Below, piece by piece: positions 53,495 through 62,021 of a DNA stretch of 64,000 nucleotides. Made by a program: the position numbers and the translations under genes. The first letter of the stretch is position 1; the number at the start of each line of letters is the position of its first letter. A model generated the notes under the pieces. It was given only the letters and a program-made list of their open reading frames with translations, was not told where the DNA came from and searched no databases. This DNA is from Streptomyces sp. AM 4-1-1 (GTDB taxonomy: Bacteria > Actinomycetota > Actinomycetes > Streptomycetales > Streptomycetaceae), in the NCBI RefSeq assembly GCF_029167625.1, contig NZ_CP119145.1, forward strand, positions 4,402,001 through 4,466,000, given 5' to 3'.

Positions 53495-56400
53495 ATGCCC
53501 GAATCGGATGGCCCGCAGCGACGACTCCCCTCGAAACCGAACGCGCCGATCCCGCCCGCCCCGCAGACCTCGCCGAGCGCGAGGAGCGGACGTGCCGCGC
53601 CGGTCACGCCGACCGCGCGGAGCGCGCCGGTCACGGGGGCGTCCGGGGCGTCCGGGCCGACCGGGATGTCCGAGACCGACCGCACCGCGCTCGCCCGGTC
53701 GCTCCGCGACGCCGTGCGCGGTGAGGTGGAGTTCGACGCCACCGCACGGGCCCTGACCACGATGGACGCCTCCAACTACCGTCGCGTGCCGCTCGGTGTC
53801 GTGGCCCCGCGCGACGCCGACGACGTGGCCGCCGCGCTCGCCGTCTGCCGTGAGCACGGGGTGCCGGTCGTGCCGCGCGGCGGCGGCACGTCCATCGCCG
53901 GACAGGCCACCGGGACCGGCGTCGTCCTCGACCTCACCCGCCATCTTCGGTCGATCGTGGCACTGGACGCCGAGACCCGTACCGCCGTCGTCCAGCCGGG
54001 CGTGGTCCTGGACGACCTGCGCGCCGCCGCCGCTCCCCACGGGCTCACCTTCGGCCCCGACCCCTCGACACACAGCCGCTGCACCCTCGGCGGCATGATC
54101 GGCAACAACTCCTGCGGCTCGCACTCCGTCGCCTGGGGCACCACCGCCGACAACATCGGTGAACTCTCCGTCGTCCGCTACGGCGGCGGCCCCGCGCACC
54201 GGATCGGCCGGGGCTGGGGGCCCGGCGCGCCCGCCGGCCTGCGCGAACTCGTCGACGCCAACCTCGCGCTCCTGCGCACCGGCTTCCCCGACCTGCCGCG
54301 CCGCATCTCCGGCTACGCGCTCGACGCCCTGCTCCCGGAACACACCTCAGGACCCGCCCGCGAGCACGCCCCGGGGGACGGGACCGGGCACGCCCCGGGC
54401 CGCCCCGCCGAGCGCGGTCCCGACCTCGCGCGGGCGTTCTGCGGCAGCGAGGGCACCCTCGGCGTGGTGACGGAGGCGACCGTACGGCTCGTCGCGACAC
54501 CCCGGCACCGGGCCCTCGCCGTCCTCGGCCTCCCGGACGAGTCGGCGGCGGCCGACGCCGCGTACGGCCTCCTCGCCCACCAGCCGCTCACCGTCGAGGG
54601 CATGGCCGCCGACCTGGTGCGCGAACCGGCCGGGCTGCCGCGCGGCGGGGCCTGGCTGTTCGTCGAGACGGGCGGTGACACCCCCGCCGAGGCGCGCGCA
54701 CACGCGGAGCGGGTGCTGCGGGCGGCGGACGCGCTGGACGGCGCCGTCGTCACCGACCCGGCCGAACAGCGCGCGCTGTGGCGGATCAGGGAGGACGCGG
54801 CGGGCACCGCGACCCGGATGCCGGACGGTTCGGAGGCGTGGCCCGGCTGGGAGGACTGCGCCGTGCCCCCCGTCCGGCTCGGACCGTACCTCCGCGAGTT
54901 CCGCGCCCTGCTCACCGAACACGGGCTGCGCGGCGCCCCGTACGGGCACTTCGGCGACGGCTGCATCCACGTCCGGATCGACTTCGACCTGCTGACCCCG
55001 CCGGGCGTCGCCCGCTTCCGCCGGTTCTCCGAGGACCTGGCCACGCTGGTGGTGGCGCACGGCGGGTCGCTGAGCGGGGAACACGGCGACGGGCAGGCCC
55101 GCGCCGAACTCCTGCCGCGCATGTACGGGGACGAACTGGTCGCCCTCTTCGGCCGGTTCAAGGACCTGTGGGACCCGCACGGCGGCATGAACCCCGGAAT
55201 GCTGGCCCGGCCGGCCCGGCTCGACGAGAACCTGCGCTTCGACGTGCTGCCGAGACGCCCGGTGGACGTCGCCTTCGGCTACCCGCACGACGGCGGCGAC
55301 TTCACGGCCGCGGTCCGCCGCTGTGTGGGCGTCGCCAAATGCCGTACGACGGAGGCGGCGGGCGCCGACGTGATGTGCCCGTCGTTCCGGGCGACCGGCG
55401 AGGAGGCCCACTCCACCCGGGGCCGGGCACGGCTGCTGCACGAGATGCTCGCGGGCGAGGTGATCACGGACGGCTGGCGCTCGGAGGAGGTACGGGACGC
55501 GCTGGACCTCTGCCTCTCCTGCAAGGGCTGCCGCAGCGACTGCCCGGTGGGCGTGGACATGGCCACCTACAAGGCGGAGTTCCTGCACCACCACTACGAG
55601 GGGCGCCGCCGCCCCGCCGCCCACTACGCGCTGGGCCGGCTGCCGCGCTGGCTGCGGATCGCGGCGCCCCTCGCGCGCCCGCTGAACGCGCTGGCGCGGA
55701 TACGGCCCCTCGCGGCGCTCGCCCGGCGCGTGGCCGGGATCGCGCCGGAACGCGGCATTCCGCCGCTGGCGACGGAGACCTTCCGGCACTGGTTCGCGCG
55801 GGAACGGGAAGGGGGACGAGAATCGGGAGCGCCCGCCGTACGGCCCGAGGCCGCCGTACGGCCCGGGTCCGCCGCACCTCACGGGTCCGCAGTGCCTCCC
55901 GCGGCGTCTGTACGGCCTGCGGCTGTCACGCCTCCCGGGCCCTCCCGGCCTCCCGCCTCCTCCGTGCCCCCGGTGCTGCTCTGGCCGGACACCTTCACCG
56001 ACCATCTCTCGCCGCAGGTCGGACAGGCGGCGGTACGCGTTCTGGAGGCCGCCGGGCGCAAGGTCACGCTGCCGGCCACCGGGGTCTGCTGCGGCCTCAC
56101 CTATGTCTCCACCGGCCAACTCGACCAGGCGCGAGCGGTGCTCCGCCGCACCCTGGACCGGATGGCCCCCGACCTCGGCCTCCCGCTGGTCGTCCTCGAA
56201 CCGAGCTGCGCCGCCGCCCTCCGCGCGGATCTGCCGGAACTCCTCCCCGACGACCCCCGGGCCGCACAACTCGCCGCTTCCGTCCGGACCTTGGCGGAGT
56301 ACCTGGCCGAGTACGCCCCCGACTGGACGCCACCCCGACTGGACCGCGAGGTCGTGGGTCAGACGCACTGCCACCAGCACGCGGTCCTCGGTGACGCGGC

Positions 56401-56671
56401 GGACCGCGCGTTGCGCGAACGAATGGGTCTGAACGGTGAGTTGAGCGGCGGATGCTGCGGACTCGCCGGGAACTTCGGCTTCGAGCGCGGGCACTGGGAC
56501 GTCTCGGTGGCCTGCGCGGAGGACCGGTTGCTGCCCGCCGTACGCGCGGCCGGACCCGGTACGGAACTGCTCGCGGACGGCTACTCCTGCCGCACCCAGC
56601 TCGCCCAGCTGGGCGGCCACCGGGCCCGCCACCTCGCGGAGTTGCTGGCGGAGGGACTGGAGGGGGAGTAG
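53495..56671 (+). CDS. FAD-linked oxidase fused to Fe-S/CCG domains (D-lactate dehydrogenase type)
   Basis: A 1058-aa fusion oxidoreductase. The N-terminal half is an FAD_binding_4 and FAD-oxidase C domain: PRGGGTSIAGQATG, GGMIGNNSCGSHS, GSEGTLGVVTEATV, HFGDGCIHVRIDFD, SGEHGDGQARAELL. The middle has a 4Fe-4S ferredoxin region (CVGVAKCR, MCPS; CLSCKGCRSDCP). The C-terminus carries two CCG domains (GVCCGLTYVSTG, GGCCGLAGNFGF). This layout fits quinone-linked D-lactate or 2-hydroxyacid dehydrogenases at the membrane. ATG 53495 is uncertain; ATG 53668 removes a Pro/Ser/Ala-rich tail of 58 residues and may be the true start. A second low-complexity linker sits at residues about 765-830. Confidence 0.85.
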   Translation: MPESDGPQRRLPSKPNAPIPPAPQTSPSARSGRAAPVTPTARSAPVTGASGASGPTGMSETDRTALARSLRDAVRGEVEFDATARALTTMDASNYRRVPLGVVAPRDADDVAAALAVCREHGVPVVPRGGGTSIAGQATGTGVVLDLTRHLRSIVALDAETRTAVVQPGVVLDDLRAAAAPHGLTFGPDPSTHSRCTLGGMIGNNSCGSHSVAWGTTADNIGELSVVRYGGGPAHRIGRGWGPGAPAGLRELVDANLALLRTGFPDLPRRISGYALDALLPEHTSGPAREHAPGDGTGHAPGRPAERGPDLARAFCGSEGTLGVVTEATVRLVATPRHRALAVLGLPDESAAADAAYGLLAHQPLTVEGMAADLVREPAGLPRGGAWLFVETGGDTPAEARAHAERVLRAADALDGAVVTDPAEQRALWRIREDAAGTATRMPDGSEAWPGWEDCAVPPVRLGPYLREFRALLTEHGLRGAPYGHFGDGCIHVRIDFDLLTPPGVARFRRFSEDLATLVVAHGGSLSGEHGDGQARAELLPRMYGDELVALFGRFKDLWDPHGGMNPGMLARPARLDENLRFDVLPRRPVDVAFGYPHDGGDFTAAVRRCVGVAKCRTTEAAGADVMCPSFRATGEEAHSTRGRARLLHEMLAGEVITDGWRSEEVRDALDLCLSCKGCRSDCPVGVDMATYKAEFLHHHYEGRRRPAAHYALGRLPRWLRIAAPLARPLNALARIRPLAALARRVAGIAPERGIPPLATETFRHWFAREREGGRESGAPAVRPEAAVRPGSAAPHGSAVPPAASVRPAAVTPPGPSRPPASSVPPVLLWPDTFTDHLSPQVGQAAVRVLEAAGRKVTLPATGVCCGLTYVSTGQLDQARAVLRRTLDRMAPDLGLPLVVLEPSCAAALRADLPELLPDDPRAAQLAASVRTLAEYLAEYAPDWTPPRLDREVVGQTHCHQHAVLGDAADRALRERMGLNGELSGGCCGLAGNFGFERGHWDVSVACAEDRLLPAVRAAGPGTELLADGYSCRTQLAQLGGHRARHLAELLAEGLEGE

Positions 56672-56731
56672 GTCCGGGCGGGACTTCCCCACCCGTGCGC
56701 CGGTGCCCCGAAGGGGGCGTGGATGTGCGGG

Positions 56732-57712
56732 TCAGCCGTCCGGCACCCGGCTGGACCGGGCGTCGGCCTCCGCCTCGGCCTCCGCCTCCGCCTCCGCCTC
56801 CGCCTCCGCCTCCGCCTCCGCCTCCGCCTTTGCCTCCGCCTTTGCCTCCGTACCGACGATCTCGCGGGCGAGCGCGGCGAGGGCGGGCAGCGCGGGATGG
56901 CCGGTTCCGGTCCGGCGGGCGAGCAGGACGGGGACGGGCGGTGCGTCGTCCAGCGGCCGGTAGACGACTCCCGCATGGGGATGCACGGCCGCCGTGGAGG
57001 CGGTGGACACCCCGGCGCCGCGACCGGCCGCGACGGCGGTCAGCCAGTCGTCGGTGTTGGCGACGGTGAGGACGGCGGCCGGCCCGGCGAGCGGCGGCCA
57101 GAGGCCGACGGTCGTGGTGCCGGACACGGTGTTCAGGATCACCGTCCCGGTCGCCAGGTCGGCGAGGGAGAGCGAGGCGCGCCCGGCCCACGGCCCGTCG
57201 GCGGCGACCGCCGCCACCCGGCCCTCGCGGAACAGCACGTCGGCGACCACCCCGGGCGCCTCGACGGACCCGCGCAGCAGGGCGGCGTCGACCTCCCCCC
57301 GGGTGAGCCCCGCGGTGCGGTCGTCGATGCGGAGCAGTTCCAGCGCGGTCTCCGGGTGCCGTTCCCGCCAGGCCCGGAGCAGTGGCGTGGTGTACGGGCC
57401 GAAGGCCGACCAGGCGTGCCCGAGCCGTAGCGGCCGGTGGCGCAGCCGGTCCACGTCCAGCGCCTCGTCGAAGGCGGTGACCACGGCGGTGGCCTTGTCG
57501 CGGAGGTCGGCGCCCTCGGCGGTCAGTTCGAGGTGGTGGGTCGAACGGTCGACGAGCAGGATTCCGAGCCGCTGTTCCAGCGCGGCGAGGGTGCGGGAGA
57601 CCGCGGGCTGGGTGAGGCCGAGACGGGCGGCGGCGCGGGTGACGGAGCCCGCCTGGGCGATGGCGAGGAAGACGCGGAGATGCCTGATCTCGATGCCGCG
57701 TTCAGTGCTCAT
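56732..57712 (-). CDS. LysR family regulator with Ala-Glu repeat tail
   Basis: A 326-aa LysR-type regulator. The N-terminal helix-turn-helix (EIRHLRVFLAIAQAGSVTRAAARLGLTQPAVSRTL) is standard, followed by the ligand-binding domain (PLRLGHAWSAFGPYTTPLL, DAALLRGSV, WLTAVAAGRGAGV). The last 35 or so residues are an alternating Ala-Glu (and Ala-Lys) run encoded by a hexanucleotide array. It is divergent from the EamA transporter and probably controls it. ATG 57712. Confidence 0.9.
   Translation of the reverse strand: MSTERGIEIRHLRVFLAIAQAGSVTRAAARLGLTQPAVSRTLAALEQRLGILLVDRSTHHLELTAEGADLRDKATAVVTAFDEALDVDRLRHRPLRLGHAWSAFGPYTTPLLRAWRERHPETALELLRIDDRTAGLTRGEVDAALLRGSVEAPGVVADVLFREGRVAAVAADGPWAGRASLSLADLATGTVILNTVSGTTTVGLWPPLAGPAAVLTVANTDDWLTAVAAGRGAGVSTASTAAVHPHAGVVYRPLDDAPPVPVLLARRTGTGHPALPALAALAREIVGTEAKAEAKAEAEAEAEAEAEAEAEAEAEADARSSRVPDG
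56766..56849. repeat. Hexanucleotide coding repeat
   Basis: Fourteen in-frame hexamers of gcctcc (with gcctcg and gccttt variants) at the 3' end of the LysR gene encode its (Ala-Glu/Lys)n tail. Confidence 0.95.
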
Positions 57713-57848
57713 GCGATCTGAGCATAACGGCAGGCCGATCAGGCATTTCCCGTGTCGCGCGGAGGTCTCTACGGTAGGGGGTGGGTACACGCGTCACGCG
57801 GAACCGCGGATTCAGCACTCGGGGGCATTGAGGGAGAAAGGTCACGAG

Positions 57849-59027
57849 GTGGGCGAGGAGCGCAGCACGCCGCCGTCGACGGCGGCCGTCGTACCGGAGG
57901 CGGGGACGGTCTCCGGACCGGGGGCGGCAGCGGCGGTCGCGGCCGTCACGGTGCCGGAGGCGGTGGCCGGTCCGAGCGGTGCGGGACCGGGCGGCCCGGA
58001 CCGCGGCGGCCCGGCGGCGACCGGCGTCGGGCCGTCCGGTTCCGCAGCGGCCGGCCCCGAGCCGTCAGGCCCCGCAGTGTCCGGTTCCGCGCCGGCCGGT
58101 GCGGCGCCGACCGGTCTCCAGGGCCGGAGGGCGGCGCTCGGTTCGGTCGCCCTGGTGGTCGCCGGCGCCCTCTCCGTACAGTTCGGCGCGGGCCTCGCCG
58201 TGCTGCTGATGCCCCGTGCGGGAGCGCTCGGCGTGGTCACGCTCCGGCTGGCCGTCGCCGCGCTCGTCCTGCTGGCCGTCTGCCGGCCGACCCTGCGCGG
58301 CCACTCGCGCGCCGACTGGGGGACGGTCGTCACGTTCGGCATCGCGATGTGCGCGATGAACACGCTCTTCTACCAGGCGTCCGCCCGCATCCCGCTGGGC
58401 GCGGCGGTCACCCTGGAAGTGCTCGGGCCACTCGTCCTCTCGGTCGTGGCCTCGCGCCGACCGGTCAACTTCGTCTGGGCGGGTCTCGCGCTCTGCGGCG
58501 TGGTCCTGCTGGGCGGCGGCGGATTCGACCGTCTCGATCCGGTCGGCGCGGCCTTCGCCGTGGGCGCGGGCGCGATGTGGGCGGTGTACATCCTGTTCAG
58601 CGCCCGCACGGGCAGGCGCTTCCCCCAGGCGGACGGGCTGGCCCTCGCGATGATCGTCGCCGGGCTCCTCTCCCTGCCGCTCGGCATCATGGAGTCGGGT
58701 TCGAAGATCATCGTGCCGTCCACGCTGGGGCTGGGCGCCCTCGTGGCGCTGCTCAGCTCGGTGCTCCCGTACACCCTGGAGCTCATGGCGCTGCGCAGGC
58801 TGTCCGCGTCCACGTTCGCCGTGATGATGAGCCTGGAACCGGCCGTCGCCGCCATGGCCGGGTTCCTGATCCTGGACCAGGCCCTGTCCACCACCGACGC
58901 CCTGGCCATCGCGCTGGTCATCGCGGCGAGCCTCGGTGCGGTACGCGGTCAGATCGGCGGCCGTGGCGGTGGCGGTGGCATACGGAAGCGGAGGCGGAAC
59001 CGCGGTCGCGAGCGACCGGTGGTCTGA
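57849..59027 (+). CDS. EamA/RhtA-like DMT transporter
   Basis: A 392-aa drug/metabolite transporter. An unusually long Gly/Ala/Pro N-terminal tail (about 90 residues) precedes ten helices in two EamA repeats: ALVVAGALSVQFGAGLAVLL, NTLFYQASARIPLGAAVTLEVLGPL, and SSVLPYTLELMALRRLSASTFAVMMSLEPAVAAMAGFLIL. RhtA-like members export amino acids such as threonine and homoserine. GTG 57849 has GGGAGAAAGG upstream. Its divergent LysR neighbour is the likely regulator. Confidence 0.87.
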   Translation: MGEERSTPPSTAAVVPEAGTVSGPGAAAAVAAVTVPEAVAGPSGAGPGGPDRGGPAATGVGPSGSAAAGPEPSGPAVSGSAPAGAAPTGLQGRRAALGSVALVVAGALSVQFGAGLAVLLMPRAGALGVVTLRLAVAALVLLAVCRPTLRGHSRADWGTVVTFGIAMCAMNTLFYQASARIPLGAAVTLEVLGPLVLSVVASRRPVNFVWAGLALCGVVLLGGGGFDRLDPVGAAFAVGAGAMWAVYILFSARTGRRFPQADGLALAMIVAGLLSLPLGIMESGSKIIVPSTLGLGALVALLSSVLPYTLELMALRRLSASTFAVMMSLEPAVAAMAGFLILDQALSTTDALAIALVIAASLGAVRGQIGGRGGGGGIRKRRRNRGRERPVV

Positions 59028-59202
59028 GGCGCGGGCCCGAGCCAACGGTGGACTGAGGAGTGGTGTGAGGCACGGGCCCGAGCGATCGGTGGTCTGAGGC
59101 ACGGGCCCGAGAAAATCATGCAAGCGCGCTTGCTTGTTTCTGGGCCCGCTGCCATGCTCCTGGGCACGCCGCATTCCACGTCACGCCCTCAGGGAGCGCA
59201 CC
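59028..59202. promoter_or_regulatory. Control region of the catabolic operon
   Basis: It contains three copies of an aggcacgggcccgag-like unit (59025-59112) that can also form hairpins ending the EamA transcript, then the palindrome at 59120-59133 and the ribosome binding site AGGGAG at 59191-59196. Confidence 0.6.
59120..59133. promoter_or_regulatory. TetR-type operator candidate
   Basis: Perfect 14-bp palindrome gcaagcgcgcttgc, flanked by at/ttgttt, about 70 nt ahead of the first gene of the operon. It resembles operators of TetR regulators that control leucine or terpene catabolism. No tetR gene is in the window. Confidence 0.6.
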
Positions 59203-59994
59203 GTGTCCGATGCCTCAGCCGTGCTCGACGATCTGCGCGCCGAAAGTGCCGAACTCGACCTGATCGTCGGAGGGCCGAGCCCGGCCGTGTGGGCCTCGGC
59301 GACCCCCGCGCCACGCTGGACCGTCGCCCATCAGATCGCCCACCTGGCGTGGACCGACCGGGCCGCGCTGCTTTCCGTGACCGACCCCGAGGCGTTCCGC
59401 GCGGAGGCGGAACGGGCGGCGGCCGACCCCGGGGGATTCGTCGACCGGGGCGCCGACGAGGGCGCCCGGCTCGCGCCGGATGTGCTGCTCGCCGGGTGGC
59501 GGGAGGGGCGCGACCGGCTCCAGGAGGCGCTGAGGAGCGCGCCCCCGGGTGGCAGACACCCGTGGTACGGGCCGCCGATGAGCGTGGCGTCCATGGCGAC
59601 CGGGCGGCTGATGGAGACCTGGGCACACGGTCAGGACATCGCCGACGCGCTCGGGATCGTCCGGGAACCGACCACCCGGCTGAGGCATGTGGCACGGATC
59701 GGGGTGCGCGCCAGGGACTACGCGTTCCTGGTACGCGGGATCGAGGCGCCCACCGAGGAGTTCCGCGTCGAACTCATCGGGCCCACGGGCGAGTTGACGA
59801 CGTACGGTCCGGAGGGAGCCGGTCAGCGTGTCACCGGGCCGCTGTACGACTTCTGCCTCCTGGTCACCCAGCGCGCCCACCGCGACGACCTCGCCGTACG
59901 CGCCACGGGCGCCGACGCCGACCGGTGGCTCGACATCGCGCAGGCGTTCGCCGGACCCGCCGGTCCCGGACGTCCCCGCAGGGCGGACAGGTGA
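59203..59994 (+). CDS. TIGR03084 family metal-binding protein
   Basis: A 263-aa protein with a DinB/mycothiol-dependent maleylpyruvate isomerase-like N-terminal fold: LDDLRAESAELDLIVGG, RWTVAHQIAHLAWTDRAAL (metal His) and METWAHGQDIADALG (second metal-binding His cluster). In actinobacteria this family travels with AtuA-like and acyl-CoA carboxylase genes; its reaction is unknown. GTG 59203 has AGGGAG 6 bases upstream. Its stop overlaps the next start by 4 nt (GTGA). Confidence 0.85.
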   Translation: MSDASAVLDDLRAESAELDLIVGGPSPAVWASATPAPRWTVAHQIAHLAWTDRAALLSVTDPEAFRAEAERAAADPGGFVDRGADEGARLAPDVLLAGWREGRDRLQEALRSAPPGGRHPWYGPPMSVASMATGRLMETWAHGQDIADALGIVREPTTRLRHVARIGVRARDYAFLVRGIEAPTEEFRVELIGPTGELTTYGPEGAGQRVTGPLYDFCLLVTQRAHRDDLAVRATGADADRWLDIAQAFAGPAGPGRPRRADR

Positions 59995-62021
59995 CCCGCC
60001 GACCGGCCCGGCCCGGCGGACGTATGCCGGGCAGACCGCTGCGGATCGGCAATGCCTCCGGTTTCTACGGCGACCGCTTCGACGCCATGCGCGAGATGCT
60101 CACCGGCGGCCCCCTCGACGTGCTGACCGGCGACTTCCTCGCCGAGCTGACCATGCTGATCCTCGGCCGCGACCGACTGAGGGACCCGGCCCGTGGATAC
60201 GCCACCACCTTCCTGCGCCAGCTGGAGGAGGGACTGGGGCTCGCCCAGGACCGTGGCGTGCGGATCGTCACCAATGCGGGCGGCCTCAACCCGGCCGGGC
60301 TGGCCGACGCCGTGAGGGAGTTGGCGGACGAGGTCGGTGTACGGGTCCGGGTCGCCCACGTCGAGGGCGACAGCCTCCCCGTGCCCGAGGGATTCCTCAC
60401 CGCCAACGCCTATCTCGGCGGCGCCGGGATCGCCGCCTGTCTCAGGGCGGGGGCCGACGTGGTCGTCACCGGGCGGGTCACCGACGCCGCCCTCGTCACC
60501 GGCCCCGCCGCCGCCCACTTCGGCTGGGGACCGGACGACCACGACGCGCTCGCCGGGGCCGTCGTCGCCGGACACCTGCTGGAGTGCGGCACCCAGGCGA
60601 CGGGCGGCAACTACGCCTTCTTCCGCGACCATGACGACCACCACGCCCACGCGGCCCGGGGCGCCCACGCGGACCACCGCGTCCACGCGGACCACCGCGC
60701 CCACGCGGACCGGGGTGCCCACGCGGACCACCACGCCCATGACGACCACCACGCCCACGCGGCCCGGGGCGCCCACGCGGACCACCGCGCCCACGCGGAC
60801 CGGGATGCCCACGCGGCCCGGGGCGCCTATGCGGACCGGGATGCCTATGCGGACCGGGACAGTCACGCGGACCAGGACGCCCCCCGCCGCCCCGGCCTCC
60901 CCGCCCCAGACCTCCGCCACCCCGGCTTCCCACTCGCCGAGATCCACTCCGACGGGTCCTGCGTCATCACCAAGCACGACGGCACGGGCGGGGTGGTCGA
61001 CCTCGGCACGGTCACCGCCCAGCTCCTCTACGAGACCACGGGCGCCCGGTACGCCGGACCGGACGTGACCGCCCGGCTCGACACCGTACGGCTCACACCG
61101 GACGGCCGGGACCGGGTGCGCGTCCGCGGGGTGCGCGGCGAGCCCCCGCCCCCCACGCTCAAGGCCGGGCGCTGCCGGCTCGGCGGCTGGCGCAACGAGG
61201 TCGGGTTCGTGCTCACCGGGCTCGACATCGAGGCCAAGGCCCGCCTGGTGCGGGAACAGTTCGCGGACGCCCTCGCGCGCACCGCCCGTCCACCGCGTGA
61301 CGCGCGGTGGGAACTGGTCCGTACCGACCGGCCCGACGCGGCCACCCAGGAGACCGCCAGTGCGCTGCTGCGGCTCGTCGTCCGGGACCCGGACGCCGAC
61401 GCGGTCGGCCGGTCGGTGTCCGGGGCCGCCGTGGAACTGGCCCTCGGCAGCTACCCCGGCTTCCATCTGACCGCCCCGCCCGGCAGAGGCGCCCCCTACG
61501 GGGTGTTCGAGGCCGACCACCTGCCGGCCGGGGAGGTCGAGCACATCGCCGTACTCCCGGACGGGCGCCGGGAACGGATACCACCTCCCGTACACACCCG
61601 CGTACTCGTACCCGTCCCACCACCCACGCTCCCCGATCCACTCCCCGAGGCGTACGCGGACACCCGCCGCGCCCCTTTCGGACGGGTCGTCGGGGCCCGC
61701 AGCGGCGACAAGGGAGGGGACGCCAACATCGGCGTCTGGGTCCGCACCGACGACGCCTGGCGGTGGCTCGCCCACGAACTGACCGTCGAGCGGCTGCGGG
61801 AACTCCTCCCGGAGACCGCCGGACTCACCGTCGTACGCCATCTCCTGCCGAACCTCCGCGCCCTGAACTTCGTCGTCCACGGGCTCCTCGGCGAGGGCGT
61901 CGCGGCCCAGCACCGGTTCGACCCGCAGGCCAAGGCGGTGGGGGAGTGGCTGCGCTCCCGGTACGCCGACATCCCCGTACGGCTGCTCCAGGACGCCCAC
62001 GCACCGGAGGTGAGCCCATGA
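59991..62021 (+). CDS. AtuA-like (DUF1446) acyclic terpene/leucine catabolism protein
   Basis: A 676-aa protein. The DUF1446 domain (IGNASGFYGDRFDAMREML, IVTNAGGLNPAGLADAV, VTGRVTDAALVTGPAAAHFGW, HSDGSCVITKHDGTGG) is followed by the C-terminal AtuA-like small domain (VGARSGDKGGDANIGVWVRTDDAW). AtuA takes part in acyclic terpene or branched-chain acyl-CoA breakdown; the exact reaction is unknown. Residues 219-296 are an extra segment of thirteen hexapeptides close to AHADHR, inserted in the enzyme domain. It is coupled to both neighbours by 4-nt overlaps (GTGA, ATGA). Confidence 0.88.
   Translation: MTRRPARPGGRMPGRPLRIGNASGFYGDRFDAMREMLTGGPLDVLTGDFLAELTMLILGRDRLRDPARGYATTFLRQLEEGLGLAQDRGVRIVTNAGGLNPAGLADAVRELADEVGVRVRVAHVEGDSLPVPEGFLTANAYLGGAGIAACLRAGADVVVTGRVTDAALVTGPAAAHFGWGPDDHDALAGAVVAGHLLECGTQATGGNYAFFRDHDDHHAHAARGAHADHRVHADHRAHADRGAHADHHAHDDHHAHAARGAHADHRAHADRDAHAARGAYADRDAYADRDSHADQDAPRRPGLPAPDLRHPGFPLAEIHSDGSCVITKHDGTGGVVDLGTVTAQLLYETTGARYAGPDVTARLDTVRLTPDGRDRVRVRGVRGEPPPPTLKAGRCRLGGWRNEVGFVLTGLDIEAKARLVREQFADALARTARPPRDARWELVRTDRPDAATQETASALLRLVVRDPDADAVGRSVSGAAVELALGSYPGFHLTAPPGRGAPYGVFEADHLPAGEVEHIAVLPDGRRERIPPPVHTRVLVPVPPPTLPDPLPEAYADTRRAPFGRVVGARSGDKGGDANIGVWVRTDDAWRWLAHELTVERLRELLPETAGLTVVRHLLPNLRALNFVVHGLLGEGVAAQHRFDPQAKAVGEWLRSRYADIPVRLLQDAHAPEVSP
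60645..60878. repeat. 18-bp coding repeat, 13 copies, His-rich
   Basis: Thirteen 18-bp units (gcccacgcggaccaccgc type) in frame inside the AtuA-like gene encode variants of AHADHR. Units vary mainly at positions 5 and 6 of the hexapeptide; late units change His to Tyr. Confidence 0.95.
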
